The notes: generated by a model not told the origin, from the sequence alone. A stretch of DNA of 64,000 nucleotides from Pseudomonas simiae (GCF_900111895.1 NZ_FOKB01000013.1:1-64000), one strand, 5' to 3'; numbered from the stretch's first letter, positions 7,696 to 18,549 are shown. Made by a program: numbers and translations.

Positions 7696-10347
7696 TCATG
7701 CCTCGCGTTCCAGGCCAGGTTGTGTCGGCAAAGGCAGGAACAAGGTGATGCAGGTGCCACGCCCGTCGATCCCGTCGGCCACGCTGATATGCCCACCATG
7801 GGCACCGACCATGCCCTGACAGATCGCCAGGCCCAGTCCTGTGCCCTGCCCGCCGCGATCGCCTCGGGCGGCGGTGTAGAACATGTCGAAAATCTTTGCG
7901 CGCTCCTCCTCGGGAATACCCGGTCCTTCATCGGCCACGGCGAAAAACAACTGGTCGTCAGCAACGCCGGCGCTCAGTTGCAAGCGGCCTTGCGGCGGCG
8001 AAAAGCGCGCGGCGTTTTCCAACACATTGACCAGCGCTTGTTCGATCAACGCGGCGTGCACATACAACAATGGCAACTCAGCGGGCACGTCGGTACTCAC
8101 CTTTAACGGTGCCAGCACCGCACGCAGGCGGCCCAGGGCGCTGCCGACAATATCGCCCGGCGACACCCAATCCCGCGCCAGTTTCAACGCGCCGTGGCCG
8201 AGGCGCGTCATGTCCAGCAAGTTTTGGATGTACCTATCGAGACGTTCGGCCTCATCACGTGTGCCTTCGAGCAACTCGCGGCGGTCCTCCAATGGAATGG
8301 CCTCACCGAGCGCCAGCAGGCTATCGATGCTGCCGCGCATAGAGGTCAAGGGCGTGCGCAGATCGTGGGACACCGACGCCAGCAAGGCACTGCGCAGTTG
8401 CTCGGTCTCACCGTGCAGCCTGGCAGACTCCAACTCCTGGGCCAGTTGCGCCCGCGCCAAAGCCTGAGCCAGCGGTTGGCTCAAGGCGGTGAGCAAGCGA
8501 CGGCGTTGCCCACTTAACTCCAGTCCAGGCTTGGGACTGACGCCCAGCAACCCCAGCGGGCCCTCCTCGCCCGACAACGGCCACCACCACCAACGCCCGA
8601 ACGGCAAGGTACCGGTGCCCATGCCCGCCGGCTGGTCATGTTGCCAAGCCCAATCAGCCGCGGCGCGCTCGGCTTCGGTGAGCGTCAGCGGGCCGCCGGT
8701 CTCGATCGTCCAACCACCCTGCCCATCGCGATTGACCAGGCACAGGTCCAGGTCGCTCCAGCCTTCCAAGTGATGCGCAGCGGCGCTGACCACCGCCTGA
8801 CGATCAGTAGCAGCGGTGAGTTTGCGTGACAGGTCGAGCAGTTCGCTGGTTTCTTCCTGGGTATCGCGCAACGCCTGCAACTGCCGGCGTTGACGCGCGG
8901 CCAGGTTGCCGGTCAACGCCGCCATCAACAGGAAGAACAACAGGGTCAGCACGTCCTCTTCGCGTTGGATCGAGAAAGAAAAATTCGGCGGAATGAACAG
9001 AAAGTCATAGGTCAGGAACGACAACGCCGCACACACCAGCGATGGCCCCAGGCTGCTGCGCACCGCCACCAGCAACACAGCGGCGAGAAACACCAGCGAG
9101 ATATTCGGCAGCGGCAGGACGCTGGACACTGCCCACGCCACCGCAGCCGCCACCACCGTCGCCACGACCGCCAGCGCATAGTCGAACCACACCAGCCCAC
9201 GCACATCGGGCAACCTTGGCGGTGCCGGGATATCATCGCTGTCGAGCACGTTGATTTCCAAGCCACGCGCATTACGCAGCAAACGCGCGGCCAGGCCACC
9301 ACCGAACAGTCGGCGACGCCAACGCATTCGTGACTGGCCGACCAGCACCAGGCTGGCACGGCGCTCGGCGGCGTGCTGGATCAGGGTTTTGGCCACCTCC
9401 CCCGCCCGCAGCAACACCACCTCGCCCCCCAGACGCTCGGCCAGTTGCTGGGCATTCTGCAAGCGCAAGCGAAACTGCTCGTCCCGCGCGCGGCCGTTAT
9501 CGATATGCACCAGGCTCCACGGCAAATGCCGACGCTGCGCGACGCGGCTGGCATGGCGCACCAGGCGCTCGGCCTGCGCATCACCATCCACCCCCACCAG
9601 CAGGCGACCGCGCACCGCCGGCGCGGCCTGGCCGAGCTGGCGATAGCCTTGGGCCAAATCGTCATCGACGTGGGCGGCGGCGGTTTGCATCGCTAGCTCA
9701 CGCAAGGCCATGAGGTTGGTCTGGGTGAAAAACGCATCGATGGCCGCGCGGGCCTGCTCCGGCACGTAGACCTTGCCGTCGCGCAGACGCTCCAGCAGCT
9801 CGCGGGACGGCAGGTCGATCAGCAGCAGTTCGTCGGCCTCTTGCAACACCCAGTCCGGCAGGGTTTCGCGCACCTGCACGCCGGTAATGCCGCGTACCTG
9901 GTCATTGAGGCTCTCCAGGTGCTGGACGTTGACCGTGGTGAATACGTTGATGCCGGCAGCGAGCAATTCCTGGATGTCTTGCCAGCGCTTTTCATGGCGA
10001 CTGCCGGGCGCGTTGCTGTGGGCCAGTTCGTCCACCAGCACCAGCCTGGGCTTGGCGGCAAGCAGGCCGTCGAGGTCCATTTCTTCGAGCATCACGCCGC
10101 GGTATTCGCTGCGCAGCAAGGGTTGCTGCGGTAAGCCGCTGAGCAAGGCTTCGGTCTCGGCGCGGCCGTGGGTTTCGACCACACCAGCGATCAACTTCAC
10201 GCCTTGGCGCAGCTGGGTGTGCGCGGCCTGGAGCATGGCGTAGGTCTTGCCCACACCGGGTGCAGCACCGAGGAATACTTTGAGTCGGCCACGGCCGTCC
10301 CGGGGCAGATCGGCTAGCAGGGCATCGGCGCGGCCGGAGTCGCTCAT
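7696..10347 (-). CDS. kdpD: Osmosensitive K+ channel sensor histidine kinase KdpD
   Basis: 883 residues from the ATG at 10347, preceded by AAGGAAC; an in-frame upstream ATG at 10398 would add 17 poorly conserved residues. The order is standard: N-terminal KdpD domain with a Walker A motif GAAPGVGKT at residues 27-35 and a DELAHSNAPG motif, a universal-stress-protein-like domain, four closely spaced membrane helices (about residues 400-500), a GAF-like segment, the H-box SHDLRTPLTS and the ATPase G-boxes DEGPGIPEEE and GTGLGLAIC. It senses K+ limitation and phosphorylates KdpE. Confidence 0.97.
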   Translation of the reverse strand: MSDSGRADALLADLPRDGRGRLKVFLGAAPGVGKTYAMLQAAHTQLRQGVKLIAGVVETHGRAETEALLSGLPQQPLLRSEYRGVMLEEMDLDGLLAAKPRLVLVDELAHSNAPGSRHEKRWQDIQELLAAGINVFTTVNVQHLESLNDQVRGITGVQVRETLPDWVLQEADELLLIDLPSRELLERLRDGKVYVPEQARAAIDAFFTQTNLMALRELAMQTAAAHVDDDLAQGYRQLGQAAPAVRGRLLVGVDGDAQAERLVRHASRVAQRRHLPWSLVHIDNGRARDEQFRLRLQNAQQLAERLGGEVVLLRAGEVAKTLIQHAAERRASLVLVGQSRMRWRRRLFGGGLAARLLRNARGLEINVLDSDDIPAPPRLPDVRGLVWFDYALAVVATVVAAAVAWAVSSVLPLPNISLVFLAAVLLVAVRSSLGPSLVCAALSFLTYDFLFIPPNFSFSIQREEDVLTLLFFLLMAALTGNLAARQRRQLQALRDTQEETSELLDLSRKLTAATDRQAVVSAAAHHLEGWSDLDLCLVNRDGQGGWTIETGGPLTLTEAERAAADWAWQHDQPAGMGTGTLPFGRWWWWPLSGEEGPLGLLGVSPKPGLELSGQRRRLLTALSQPLAQALARAQLAQELESARLHGETEQLRSALLASVSHDLRTPLTSMRGSIDSLLALGEAIPLEDRRELLEGTRDEAERLDRYIQNLLDMTRLGHGALKLARDWVSPGDIVGSALGRLRAVLAPLKVSTDVPAELPLLYVHAALIEQALVNVLENAARFSPPQGRLQLSAGVADDQLFFAVADEGPGIPEEERAKIFDMFYTAARGDRGGQGTGLGLAICQGMVGAHGGHISVADGIDGRGTCITLFLPLPTQPGLEREA

Positions 10348-10398
10348 GCTTGGGGGTTCCTTCAGGTATTCAAGTATTCGGGCCCACTGAAGATCCAA

Positions 10399-10487
10399 TG
10401 TGGGAGCGGGCTTGCTCGCGAAAGCGGTCTATCAGTAACAAATACATTGGCTGATACATCGCTTTCGCGAGCAAGCCCGCACCCACA
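10399..10487. repeat. REP-type inverted pair (REPIN)
   Basis: Arms 10399-10426 and 10460-10487 are 28 bases each and nearly perfect inverted copies with the same GCGGGCTTGCTCGCG core. It separates kdpC from kdpD, so it may lower read-through from kdpFABC into kdpDE. Confidence 0.9.
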
Positions 10488-10493
10488 GGAGGT

Positions 10494-11039
10494 TCAGAGT
10501 TTTTCCAGCGCCATGTTCAGCGCCAGCACGTTCACCACCGGCGGGCCCACCAGCGGGCTTTCGATATGCTCATCGAGCAACCGCTGCAGGGTCGACACCG
10601 GCACATTCCGCGCCGCCGCCACCCGCGCCAGTTGATAGGCAATCGCCTGTGGTGGCAAGTGTGGATCAAGACCGCTGCCAGAGGTAGTCAGCGACGCCAA
10701 AGGCACCGGCCCTTGGCTGCGCACCCACTGCTTGTTCGCGTCATCAAAAATGCGCGTCGCCAGCGCCGGGTTGCTGGGGCCAAGGTTACTGGCACTGCTG
10801 GAAACCGTCGCGAAAGCGCCGGCCGATGGACGTGGGTGGAACCAGCTGTCGCCGGTAAAATCCTGGGCGATCAGGCTGGAGCCGCGCACCTTGCCACTGT
10901 CGTCGCGCACCAGGCTGCCATTGGCCTGGCCCGGGAAGGCGACCTGGGCGACGCCGGTCACCACCAGTGGGTAGGCAACGCCAGTGATCAGGGTCATGAG
11001 CACCAGCAGGCTCAGGGCCGGACGGATCATGTTGGACAT
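10494..11039 (-). CDS. kdpC: Potassium-transporting ATPase subunit KdpC
   Basis: 181 residues from the ATG at 11039 (TTGAGGAAT ribosome-binding site upstream). One N-terminal membrane helix (about residues 5-27) is followed by a periplasmic domain with the family motifs VAFPGQANGSL, RGSSLIAQ and WFHPRPSA. KdpC stabilises the KdpFABC complex and helps couple ATP use to transport. It is last in the kdpFABC set. Confidence 0.96.
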   Translation of the reverse strand: MSNMIRPALSLLVLMTLITGVAYPLVVTGVAQVAFPGQANGSLVRDDSGKVRGSSLIAQDFTGDSWFHPRPSAGAFATVSSSASNLGPSNPALATRIFDDANKQWVRSQGPVPLASLTTSGSGLDPHLPPQAIAYQLARVAAARNVPVSTLQRLLDEHIESPLVGPPVVNVLALNMALEKL

Positions 11040-11103
11040 TTCGGATTCCTCAATTCGGTCATTGCAACCTGTGGGCACCCATCGGGTACCCGCAGGATTC
11101 GGG

Positions 11104-13167
<2,064 letters not shown>

Positions 13168-13173
13168 ATCCCC

Positions 13174-14868
13174 TTAGAAGCCCATGCTCATGTGTTCAGC
13201 AATAGGGCCCAGTGCCAGCGTCGGCAGGAAGCTCAGGCCGCCCACCAGCAAAATGGTCACGGTCAACAGGGTCACGAACAGCGGGCCATGCGTCGGGAAG
13301 CTGTTCTGGCCGATCGGTGCGGTCTTCTTCATCGCCAGGCTGCCGGCCAGGGCCAGTACCGGGAGGATGTAGCCGAAGCGGCCGATCAACATACCCAAGC
13401 CCAGCATCAGGTTGTGGAACGGGGTGTTGGCGCTGAAGCCGCCGAACGCCGAACCGTTGTTGGCACTGGCCGAGGTGTAGGCATAGAGCAATTGGCTGAA
13501 ACCGTGGGGGCCGGGGTTACTGATGGCACCGGCCGGGCCTGGCAGGCTAGCGGCGATGGCACCGAGTACCAGCACACCTACCGGCATCACCAGCAAGGTC
13601 ACCACCAGCAATTGCACTTCCTTGGCCTGCAACTTCTTGCCCAGGTATTCCGGGGTGCGACCGATCATCAGACCGGCGAGAAACACGGCGATCAACACGT
13701 TGAGCAACATGCCGTACATACCGGCGCCGACGCCGCCGAAGATCACCTCGCCCACCATCATGTTGACCAGCGCAACCATGCCGCTGAGGGGGCTGAGGCT
13801 GTCCTGCATGCCGTTGACCGAACCGTTGGACGCCGCGGTGGTTGTCACCGACCACAACACCGTACCGGTGGTGCCGAAGCGTGCTTCCTTACCTTCCAAT
13901 GGAGCGGTCTGCTCCACGGCTGGGTTGTTCAGGGTCGGATTGGGCTGGTATTCAGACCACAACGAGGTCGCGCCGCCGATCAGGAACAGCGCCAGCATGC
14001 AGCCGAGGATCGCGCGGCTTTGGCGCAGGTCTTTGACGTAGTGGCCGAAGGTGAACACCAGCGCCACCGGGATCAGGATGATCGATGCCACTTCGAACAG
14101 GTTGGCCCAGGCAGTCGGGTCTTCAAACGGGTGCGCCGAGTTGACACCAAAGAAGCCACCGCCATTGGTGCCCAATTGCTTGATCGCAATCTGGCTGGCT
14201 GCGGGGCCCAGAGGGATCACTTGATCCACGCCTTGCAGGGTGACGGCATCGACATAGTGGGCGAAGGTTTGCGGAACGCCCTGCCACACCAGGAACAACG
14301 CCAGCACCAGGCACAACGGCAGCAGGCCGTAGAGGGTGGCACGGGTCATATCAACCCAGAAGTTGCCCAAGGTCTGGGCCGATTTGCGACCAATCCCACG
14401 GCAAAGAGCGACCAAGACTGCCAGGCCGGTGGCGGCACTGACGAAGTTCTGCACGGTCAGGCCGGCCATCTGGCTGAGGTAGCTCAGGGACGCTTCACCG
14501 CTGTAGGACTGCCAGTTGGTGTTGGTCATGAAACTGACCGCGGTGTTGAAGGCCAAAGTCCATTCCTGACCCGGCAATTTCTGCGGGTTCAGTGGGAGAT
14601 AGTCCTGGAACACCAGGATCGAGAACAACAGCAAAAAGCCCGCGAGGTTGAAGGCGAGCAAGGCCAGCATGTATTTCTGCCAGCTTTGTTCCTGATGCTC
14701 GTCCACGCCCGACAGGCGATAACAGGCGCGCTCCACCGGGCCGAATACCGGCGTAAGCCAGGTGCGCTGCCCTTCCATCACCTTGTAATAGAACCGCCCC
14801 AGGAACGGAGCCGGCACCAGCACCACCGCAAAGAAGGCAATGATCAGCCAATAGTCATAACTGTGCAT
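13174..14868 (-). CDS. kdpA: Potassium-binding subunit KdpA
   Basis: 564 residues, about ten membrane helices. It belongs to the superfamily of K+ transporters with four pore-like repeats; the filter-like segments are visible as NTNWQSY (first), LGTNGGGFFG (second) and SANNGSAFGG (third). It forms the K+-selective entry of the Kdp complex in the inner membrane. Its ribosome-binding site (TAGGAGC) overlaps the stop codon of kdpF, showing tight coupling. Confidence 0.97.
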   Translation of the reverse strand: MHSYDYWLIIAFFAVVLVPAPFLGRFYYKVMEGQRTWLTPVFGPVERACYRLSGVDEHQEQSWQKYMLALLAFNLAGFLLLFSILVFQDYLPLNPQKLPGQEWTLAFNTAVSFMTNTNWQSYSGEASLSYLSQMAGLTVQNFVSAATGLAVLVALCRGIGRKSAQTLGNFWVDMTRATLYGLLPLCLVLALFLVWQGVPQTFAHYVDAVTLQGVDQVIPLGPAASQIAIKQLGTNGGGFFGVNSAHPFEDPTAWANLFEVASIILIPVALVFTFGHYVKDLRQSRAILGCMLALFLIGGATSLWSEYQPNPTLNNPAVEQTAPLEGKEARFGTTGTVLWSVTTTAASNGSVNGMQDSLSPLSGMVALVNMMVGEVIFGGVGAGMYGMLLNVLIAVFLAGLMIGRTPEYLGKKLQAKEVQLLVVTLLVMPVGVLVLGAIAASLPGPAGAISNPGPHGFSQLLYAYTSASANNGSAFGGFSANTPFHNLMLGLGMLIGRFGYILPVLALAGSLAMKKTAPIGQNSFPTHGPLFVTLLTVTILLVGGLSFLPTLALGPIAEHMSMGF

Positions 14869-14877
14869 GGCCTGCTC

Positions 14878-14967
14878 CTAGGTCCGATCCGCGCGTAACA
14901 GCGCAACCAGCAAATAAATGAACAGCGCCACGGCCAATAGCAGTGACACCCCGTCCAGAACGCTCAT
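14878..14967 (-). CDS. kdpF: KdpF small membrane subunit
   Basis: A 29-residue protein beginning MSVLDGVSLLLAV and ending LLRADRT, one hydrophobic helix followed by a basic end, exactly the KdpF pattern. GGAGAG lies 6 bases before the ATG. It is the first gene of kdpFABC and stabilises the complex in the inner membrane. Confidence 0.9.
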   Translation of the reverse strand: MSVLDGVSLLLAVALFIYLLVALLRADRT

Positions 14968-15057
14968 GGAAGTCTCTCCGTTTAGCGGCGAGTGCCGCGT
15001 GTGGCGCAATTGTCGGCAGGAGTGGTGTAAAGGAACGAGAGCGAGGGGGTGGGTGGG

Positions 15058-15077
15058 GCGTAAAGACGGCGTAAAGA
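15058..15077 (-). promoter_or_regulatory. Candidate KdpE-binding direct repeat upstream of kdpF
   Basis: The 9-base sequence GCGTAAAGA occurs twice, at 15058-15066 and 15069-15077, 11 bases apart, i.e. one helical turn. This is the usual layout for OmpR-type regulators, and it lies about 90 bases upstream of the kdpF start. Read on the minus strand it gives TCTTTACGC repeats, T-rich like the known E. coli KdpE site. Binding is inferred. Confidence 0.45.
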
Positions 15078-15128
15078 GTGGGTTTATGCGGGGTTTACAG
15101 GGGGGATTAGCCGTTAGGAAGGCCTCAG

Positions 15129-15191
15129 CGCGGGCAAGCCCGGCTACCACATCGGTATGCGGTCAACCTGTGGGAGCCGGGCTTGCCCGCG
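15129..15191. repeat. REP-type inverted pair (REPIN), variant core
   Basis: Arms 15129-15151 and 15169-15191 (23 bases, one unpaired difference) carry the core variant GCCGGGCTTGCCCGCG. It lies in the divergent region between kdpF and the permease gene. Confidence 0.85.
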
Positions 15192-15304
15192 ATGACGGCA
15201 GTTGCAACCCCACCGCACTCAACTGGTGCGAGGCTGGAAAAATTCAAACACTAAACCATCCCACGCACGACACTTGCTCCGCTTTACGACAATGATTCTC
15301 AGCC

Positions 15305-15320
15305 TGGCATGTCCGCTGCA
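15305..15320 (+). promoter_or_regulatory. Sigma-54 (-24/-12) promoter candidate for the ethanolamine permease gene
   Basis: TGGCATGTCCGCTGCA matches the RpoN consensus TGGCACGnnnnTTGCA at 10 of 12 defined positions, with GG and GC exactly 12 bases apart. It is 42 bases upstream of the permease ATG. Ethanolamine catabolic genes of P. aeruginosa are known to depend on RpoN and the enhancer-binding protein EatR, which fits. Confidence 0.6.
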
Positions 15321-15361
15321 ACACCTTGAATCATTCCAAACGGTTCAGGGAGAGCAACACG

Positions 15362-16726
15362 ATGAACACACAACTCAAACCCACTTTAGGCACCCTGCAC
15401 TTGTGGGGCATCGCCGTCGGGCTGGTGATCTCCGGTGAATACTTCGGCTGGAGCTATGGCTGGGGCGTCGCAGGGACCCTGGGCTTTCTGGTGACCTCAT
15501 TGATGGTCGCCGCGATGTACACCTGTTTCATCTTCAGTTTCACTGAACTGACCACCGCCATTCCTCATGCTGGCGGCCCTTTTGCCTACAGCCGCCGTGC
15601 CTTTGGTGAGAAAGGCGGCTTGATCGCCGGGCTCGCGACCTTGATCGAATTCGTCTTCGCACCGCCTGCGATCGCCTTGGCCATTGGCGCTTATCTTAAT
15701 GTGCAATTTCCCGCACTCGATCCGAAACACGCGGCCGTCGGTGCTTATATTGTGTTCATGGGCCTGAACATCCTCGGCGTCAAACTCGCCGCCACCTTTG
15801 AACTGGTGGTGTGTGTGCTCGCCGTCGCCGAGTTGCTGGTGTTCATGGGCGTCGTCGCACCTGCATTCAGCTTCAGCAACTTCGCCCTGAACGGCTGGGC
15901 CGGCTCAGACACCTTTGGCGCACCCGCGATTGCCGGCATGTTTGCCGCGATCCCTTTCGCCATCTGGTTCTTCCTCGCCATCGAAGGCGCGGCCATGGCT
16001 GCTGAAGAAGCGAAAGATCCGAAGCGCACCATTCCAAAGGCCTACATCAGCGGCATCCTGACCCTGGTGATCCTGGCCATGGGCGTGATGTTCTTTGCTG
16101 GCGGCGTGGGTGATTGGCGCACCCTGTCCAACATCAACGACCCCTTGCCGCAAGCCATGAAAACCGTGGTCGGCGACAGCTCAGGCTGGCTGCACATGTT
16201 GGTGTGGATCGGCCTGTTCGGCCTGGTGGCAAGCTTCCACGGCATCATCCTCGGCTACTCGCGTCAGTTCTTCGCCCTGGCCCGCGCCGGTTACCTGCCG
16301 TCTTTCCTCGCCAAACTGTCGCGTTTTCAGACACCCCACCGCGCAATTATCGCCGGTGGCGTGGTCGGCATCGCGGCTATCTATAGCGATGGCCTGATCA
16401 ACCTGGGCGGCATGACACTGACCGCAGCGATGATCACCATGGCGGTGTTCGGTGCCATTGTGATGTACATCATGAGCATGCTCAGTCTGTTCAAACTGCG
16501 TAAGACCGAACCGCTGCTGGAACGCACCTTTCGCGCACCAGGCTACCCGATCGTGCCGGGTATTGCGCTGGTACTGGCGGTGGTGTGCCTGGTAGCTATG
16601 GCGTGGTTCAACGCGCTGATCGGGCTGATCTTCCTGGGCTTCATGGTGGTGGGATTCGCCTACTTCCAGATGACTGCGCAAGACCGCGCCGATGCACCGG
16701 CAGATGCGATGTTGACCGGGCTCTGA
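15362..16726 (+). CDS. eat: Ethanolamine permease (APC family)
   Basis: 454 residues with about twelve membrane helices. The start GTLHLWGIAVGLVISGEYFG matches the ethanolamine permease branch of the amino acid-polyamine-organocation family, and the conserved FFLAIEGAAMAAEEAKDPKR cytoplasmic loop is present at about residues 200-220. It should import ethanolamine across the inner membrane as carbon and nitrogen source. The ethanolamine ammonia-lyase genes eutBC, often adjacent, are not in this window. ATG at 15362 is preceded by GGGAGAG; an in-frame upstream codon at 15326 has no such support. Confidence 0.85.
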   Translation: MNTQLKPTLGTLHLWGIAVGLVISGEYFGWSYGWGVAGTLGFLVTSLMVAAMYTCFIFSFTELTTAIPHAGGPFAYSRRAFGEKGGLIAGLATLIEFVFAPPAIALAIGAYLNVQFPALDPKHAAVGAYIVFMGLNILGVKLAATFELVVCVLAVAELLVFMGVVAPAFSFSNFALNGWAGSDTFGAPAIAGMFAAIPFAIWFFLAIEGAAMAAEEAKDPKRTIPKAYISGILTLVILAMGVMFFAGGVGDWRTLSNINDPLPQAMKTVVGDSSGWLHMLVWIGLFGLVASFHGIILGYSRQFFALARAGYLPSFLAKLSRFQTPHRAIIAGGVVGIAAIYSDGLINLGGMTLTAAMITMAVFGAIVMYIMSMLSLFKLRKTEPLLERTFRAPGYPIVPGIALVLAVVCLVAMAWFNALIGLIFLGFMVVGFAYFQMTAQDRADAPADAMLTGL

Positions 16727-16742
16727 TCTACTGAGAGGCAGA

Positions 16743-16815
16743 ACGGGCCTACACTGAACTAGTGAGAAAGCCCGTCACTCAAAGCAGTTATTCCCGTGGG
16801 AAAGTTCTCCCACGG
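16743..16815 (+). other. Two hairpins between the permease gene and the DUF2897 gene
   Basis: ACGGGC (16743-16748) pairs with GCCCGT (16770-16775) around an inner CACT/AGTG stem. A second, perfect 8-base stem CCGTGGGA/TCCCACGG spans 16794-16815. Neither is followed by a T-run, so they may be processing or termination structures without being classic terminators. Confidence 0.4.
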
Positions 16816-16838
16816 CAATCTGCCTCAAGGAGAGCCTT

Positions 16839-17006
16839 ATGCCGTGGTATGCGTGGTTGATTATGGTAGTTGCGATCGGGTCGATCGTCGGTGGGCTGAT
16901 GATGCTGCGCGACAGCGCCAACAAAGTCGAACTCACCGACGAACAACGCAAGCGCGTGGCCGAGCGCAATGCCCAGGCGGATGCCAAGGACGCGCAGGAT
17001 CGCTGA
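16839..17006 (+). CDS. DUF2897 family small membrane protein
   Basis: A 55-residue protein: one N-terminal hydrophobic helix (MPWYAWLIMVVAIGSIVGG, residues 1-19) followed by a charged helical tail ending AQDR. This is the DUF2897 pattern, conserved in Pseudomonas, function unknown. AAGGAGA lies 5 bases before the ATG. It ends 8 bases from the stop of the convergent DUF1989 gene. Confidence 0.8.
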   Translation: MPWYAWLIMVVAIGSIVGGLMMLRDSANKVELTDEQRKRVAERNAQADAKDAQDR

Positions 17007-17014
17007 ACCTTGGG

Positions 17015-17863
17015 CTATTCCCAGGACGCCTTGGCAATATGCAACCCGTGCTGCCCCTTATAGGCAGCACGTTCGGGCTGACTCCAACCGCTCAGAAGCT
17101 CATCCTCCAACGTATAGACCTCAACCCCCAGCGGGCGGCATACCGTCAGCGGGTCCTGTGCATCCGGCCCCCACATCGGCAACGACAGATCCCCACCCGG
17201 GCACGTCGACAGCGCGCACAACAAATCAATCTCGGCAAAAAACTCCAGGTAATCGCCCTTCTGCGCCGGGCAGGCTTTCATGAAGTACATATCGTCGTGA
17301 TTGAGGCCCGTGCACTGGAAAATATTCAGCACGTCATGCACGTCGAATTCCGTCAGACCGTGGGGCAAAACTGCACGGGTCAGGTTCGAATGGCAATGGT
17401 GGTGAAAGTCTTCGCCGGTGAGCATGCGGTTCACATAGGGATCGCAACGCGTACCGAGCAAGTCATGCAGACGCCCGCCGTGCTCATCGATGCCGTAACC
17501 GGCCAGGCTGTCATCGGTGATCGTCACCAAAGGCCGCAGAAATGGCAGGTTCGACCACAGCCGGTCATGAGTGCTGACATGCGCGCCCTGCAACTGACGC
17601 GTACGCGCCGCCCACAAACGCTCGCGGGGGTCATTGGCGTTCCACACGTTGAAATCCCCCACCTGCGGACCGACTGGCGTGGTCACACGGAATACATGCC
17701 CGGCCGGCACCTTCCACGCCCTGCCCGTGCGAATCGGCACCTCAAACGCCTCAATCAAGCGCCGTTGATCTTTTCGATCACGAATGCGCTCGTAAAACGC
17801 CGCATCGACCTGCAGCGCCGAACCTTTACTGACCTGATAAGCGGCCGGATAGTCTTTGTACAT
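17015..17863 (-). CDS. DUF1989 / urea carboxylase-associated family protein
   Basis: 282 residues with a DUF1989 domain: the VPAGHVFRVTTPVGPQVGDF segment near residue 55 and a Cys- and His-rich stretch (LLGTRCDPY, HHHCHSNL, FDVHDVLNIF) that could bind metal. Members lie next to urea carboxylase/allophanate hydrolase genes in many bacteria, but the biochemical role is not settled; no such genes are here. It lies 15 bases behind the GntR gene on the same strand, so the two form an operon. A GAGGAT ribosome-binding site precedes the ATG. Confidence 0.8.
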   Translation of the reverse strand: MYKDYPAAYQVSKGSALQVDAAFYERIRDRKDQRRLIEAFEVPIRTGRAWKVPAGHVFRVTTPVGPQVGDFNVWNANDPRERLWAARTRQLQGAHVSTHDRLWSNLPFLRPLVTITDDSLAGYGIDEHGGRLHDLLGTRCDPYVNRMLTGEDFHHHCHSNLTRAVLPHGLTEFDVHDVLNIFQCTGLNHDDMYFMKACPAQKGDYLEFFAEIDLLCALSTCPGGDLSLPMWGPDAQDPLTVCRPLGVEVYTLEDELLSGWSQPERAAYKGQHGLHIAKASWE

Positions 17864-17878
17864 GGTGCAGATCCTCGA

Positions 17879-18523
17879 TCAGGGATGGTTGAACAGGGCC
17901 AGGGACACGCGTTCCGAGTCATCCAGGTACAGGCTCATCGCCTCCCCTGCCGCCGGTTTATCCTGCTGGACCAATAACGTGTAAATCTCACGATCACGCT
18001 CCAACCACGGCGATTGGAAGCGTTGCTCATCAGGCGCAGCGCAGAACACCAGACGCAACTGGGCGATGACCTGGGCAAAAAACTCATCGAACAAAGGGCT
18101 GCGCATCAACCCTACGATCTGCTGATGAAACATCAGGCTGTGGGTGGCGACCGCCCGCCAGTCTTCGCGCTCACGGGCCAGGGTGGTGGCGTCGATGGCG
18201 TTTTGCATGCGTTCGGATTGGGCTTCTGTCAGAGGACCACTCTGGGCGATGGCCTGCAGTTCCAGGGTGCGACGAACGACAAATAAGTCACGCACTTCCT
18301 CACACTCCAGCCGCCGCACCATAACCCCCTTGTTGCGCACATAACGGGTCAAGCCTTCTTGCCCTAAACGGTGCAACGCTTCACGGATGGTATTGCGCGA
18401 TGCGTTATAGGCTTTCACCAGCTCCACTTCGATCAACGGCATGCCTGGTAGCAGCCGCCCACCGATGATGTCAGCGCGAAGCTCCAAGGCAATCTGGTCG
18501 GCTAACGACAAGCTGAGCGTCAT
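17879..18523 (-). CDS. GntR family (FadR/FCD subfamily) transcription regulator
   Basis: 214 residues from the ATG at 18523, which has GAGGTGA just upstream; an in-frame upstream start at 18547 would run through a perfect operator palindrome. Residues 1-70 form the GntR winged helix (ASRNTIREALHRLGQEGL), the rest is an all-helical FCD ligand domain with the metal-binding His of FHQQIV. It probably controls its own operon with the DUF1989 gene. The ligand is unknown. Confidence 0.88.
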   Translation of the reverse strand: MTLSLSLADQIALELRADIIGGRLLPGMPLIEVELVKAYNASRNTIREALHRLGQEGLTRYVRNKGVMVRRLECEEVRDLFVVRRTLELQAIAQSGPLTEAQSERMQNAIDATTLAREREDWRAVATHSLMFHQQIVGLMRSPLFDEFFAQVIAQLRLVFCAAPDEQRFQSPWLERDREIYTLLVQQDKPAAGEAMSLYLDDSERVSLALFNHP

Positions 18524-18534
18524 GGTCACCTCAC

Positions 18535-18549
18535 GATTGTTGAACAATC
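18535..18549. promoter_or_regulatory. Probable operator of the GntR regulator
   Basis: GATTGTTGAACAATC is a perfect 15-base inverted repeat, and its centre TTGTTGAACAA fits the FadR-subfamily operator pattern TnGTnnnACnA. It lies 12-26 bases upstream of the chosen GntR start, well placed for autoregulation. Confidence 0.65.

Larger units (their letters stand above)
14968..15361. other. Divergent intergenic region kdpF / ethanolamine permease
   Basis: 394 bases without a gene. It holds the candidate KdpE repeats, one REPIN, and near its right end a sigma-54-like promoter for the permease gene. A partial match to the left part of a Fur box (GACAATGATTCTCA, 15288-15301) overlaps the promoter region but is too degenerate to call. 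Confidence 0.7.

Noticed and set aside
15288..15301. Fur box upstream of the ethanolamine permease gene
   Set aside because: GACAATGATTCTCA fits only the left part of the consensus and the right half is missing; iron control of this gene is not expected.
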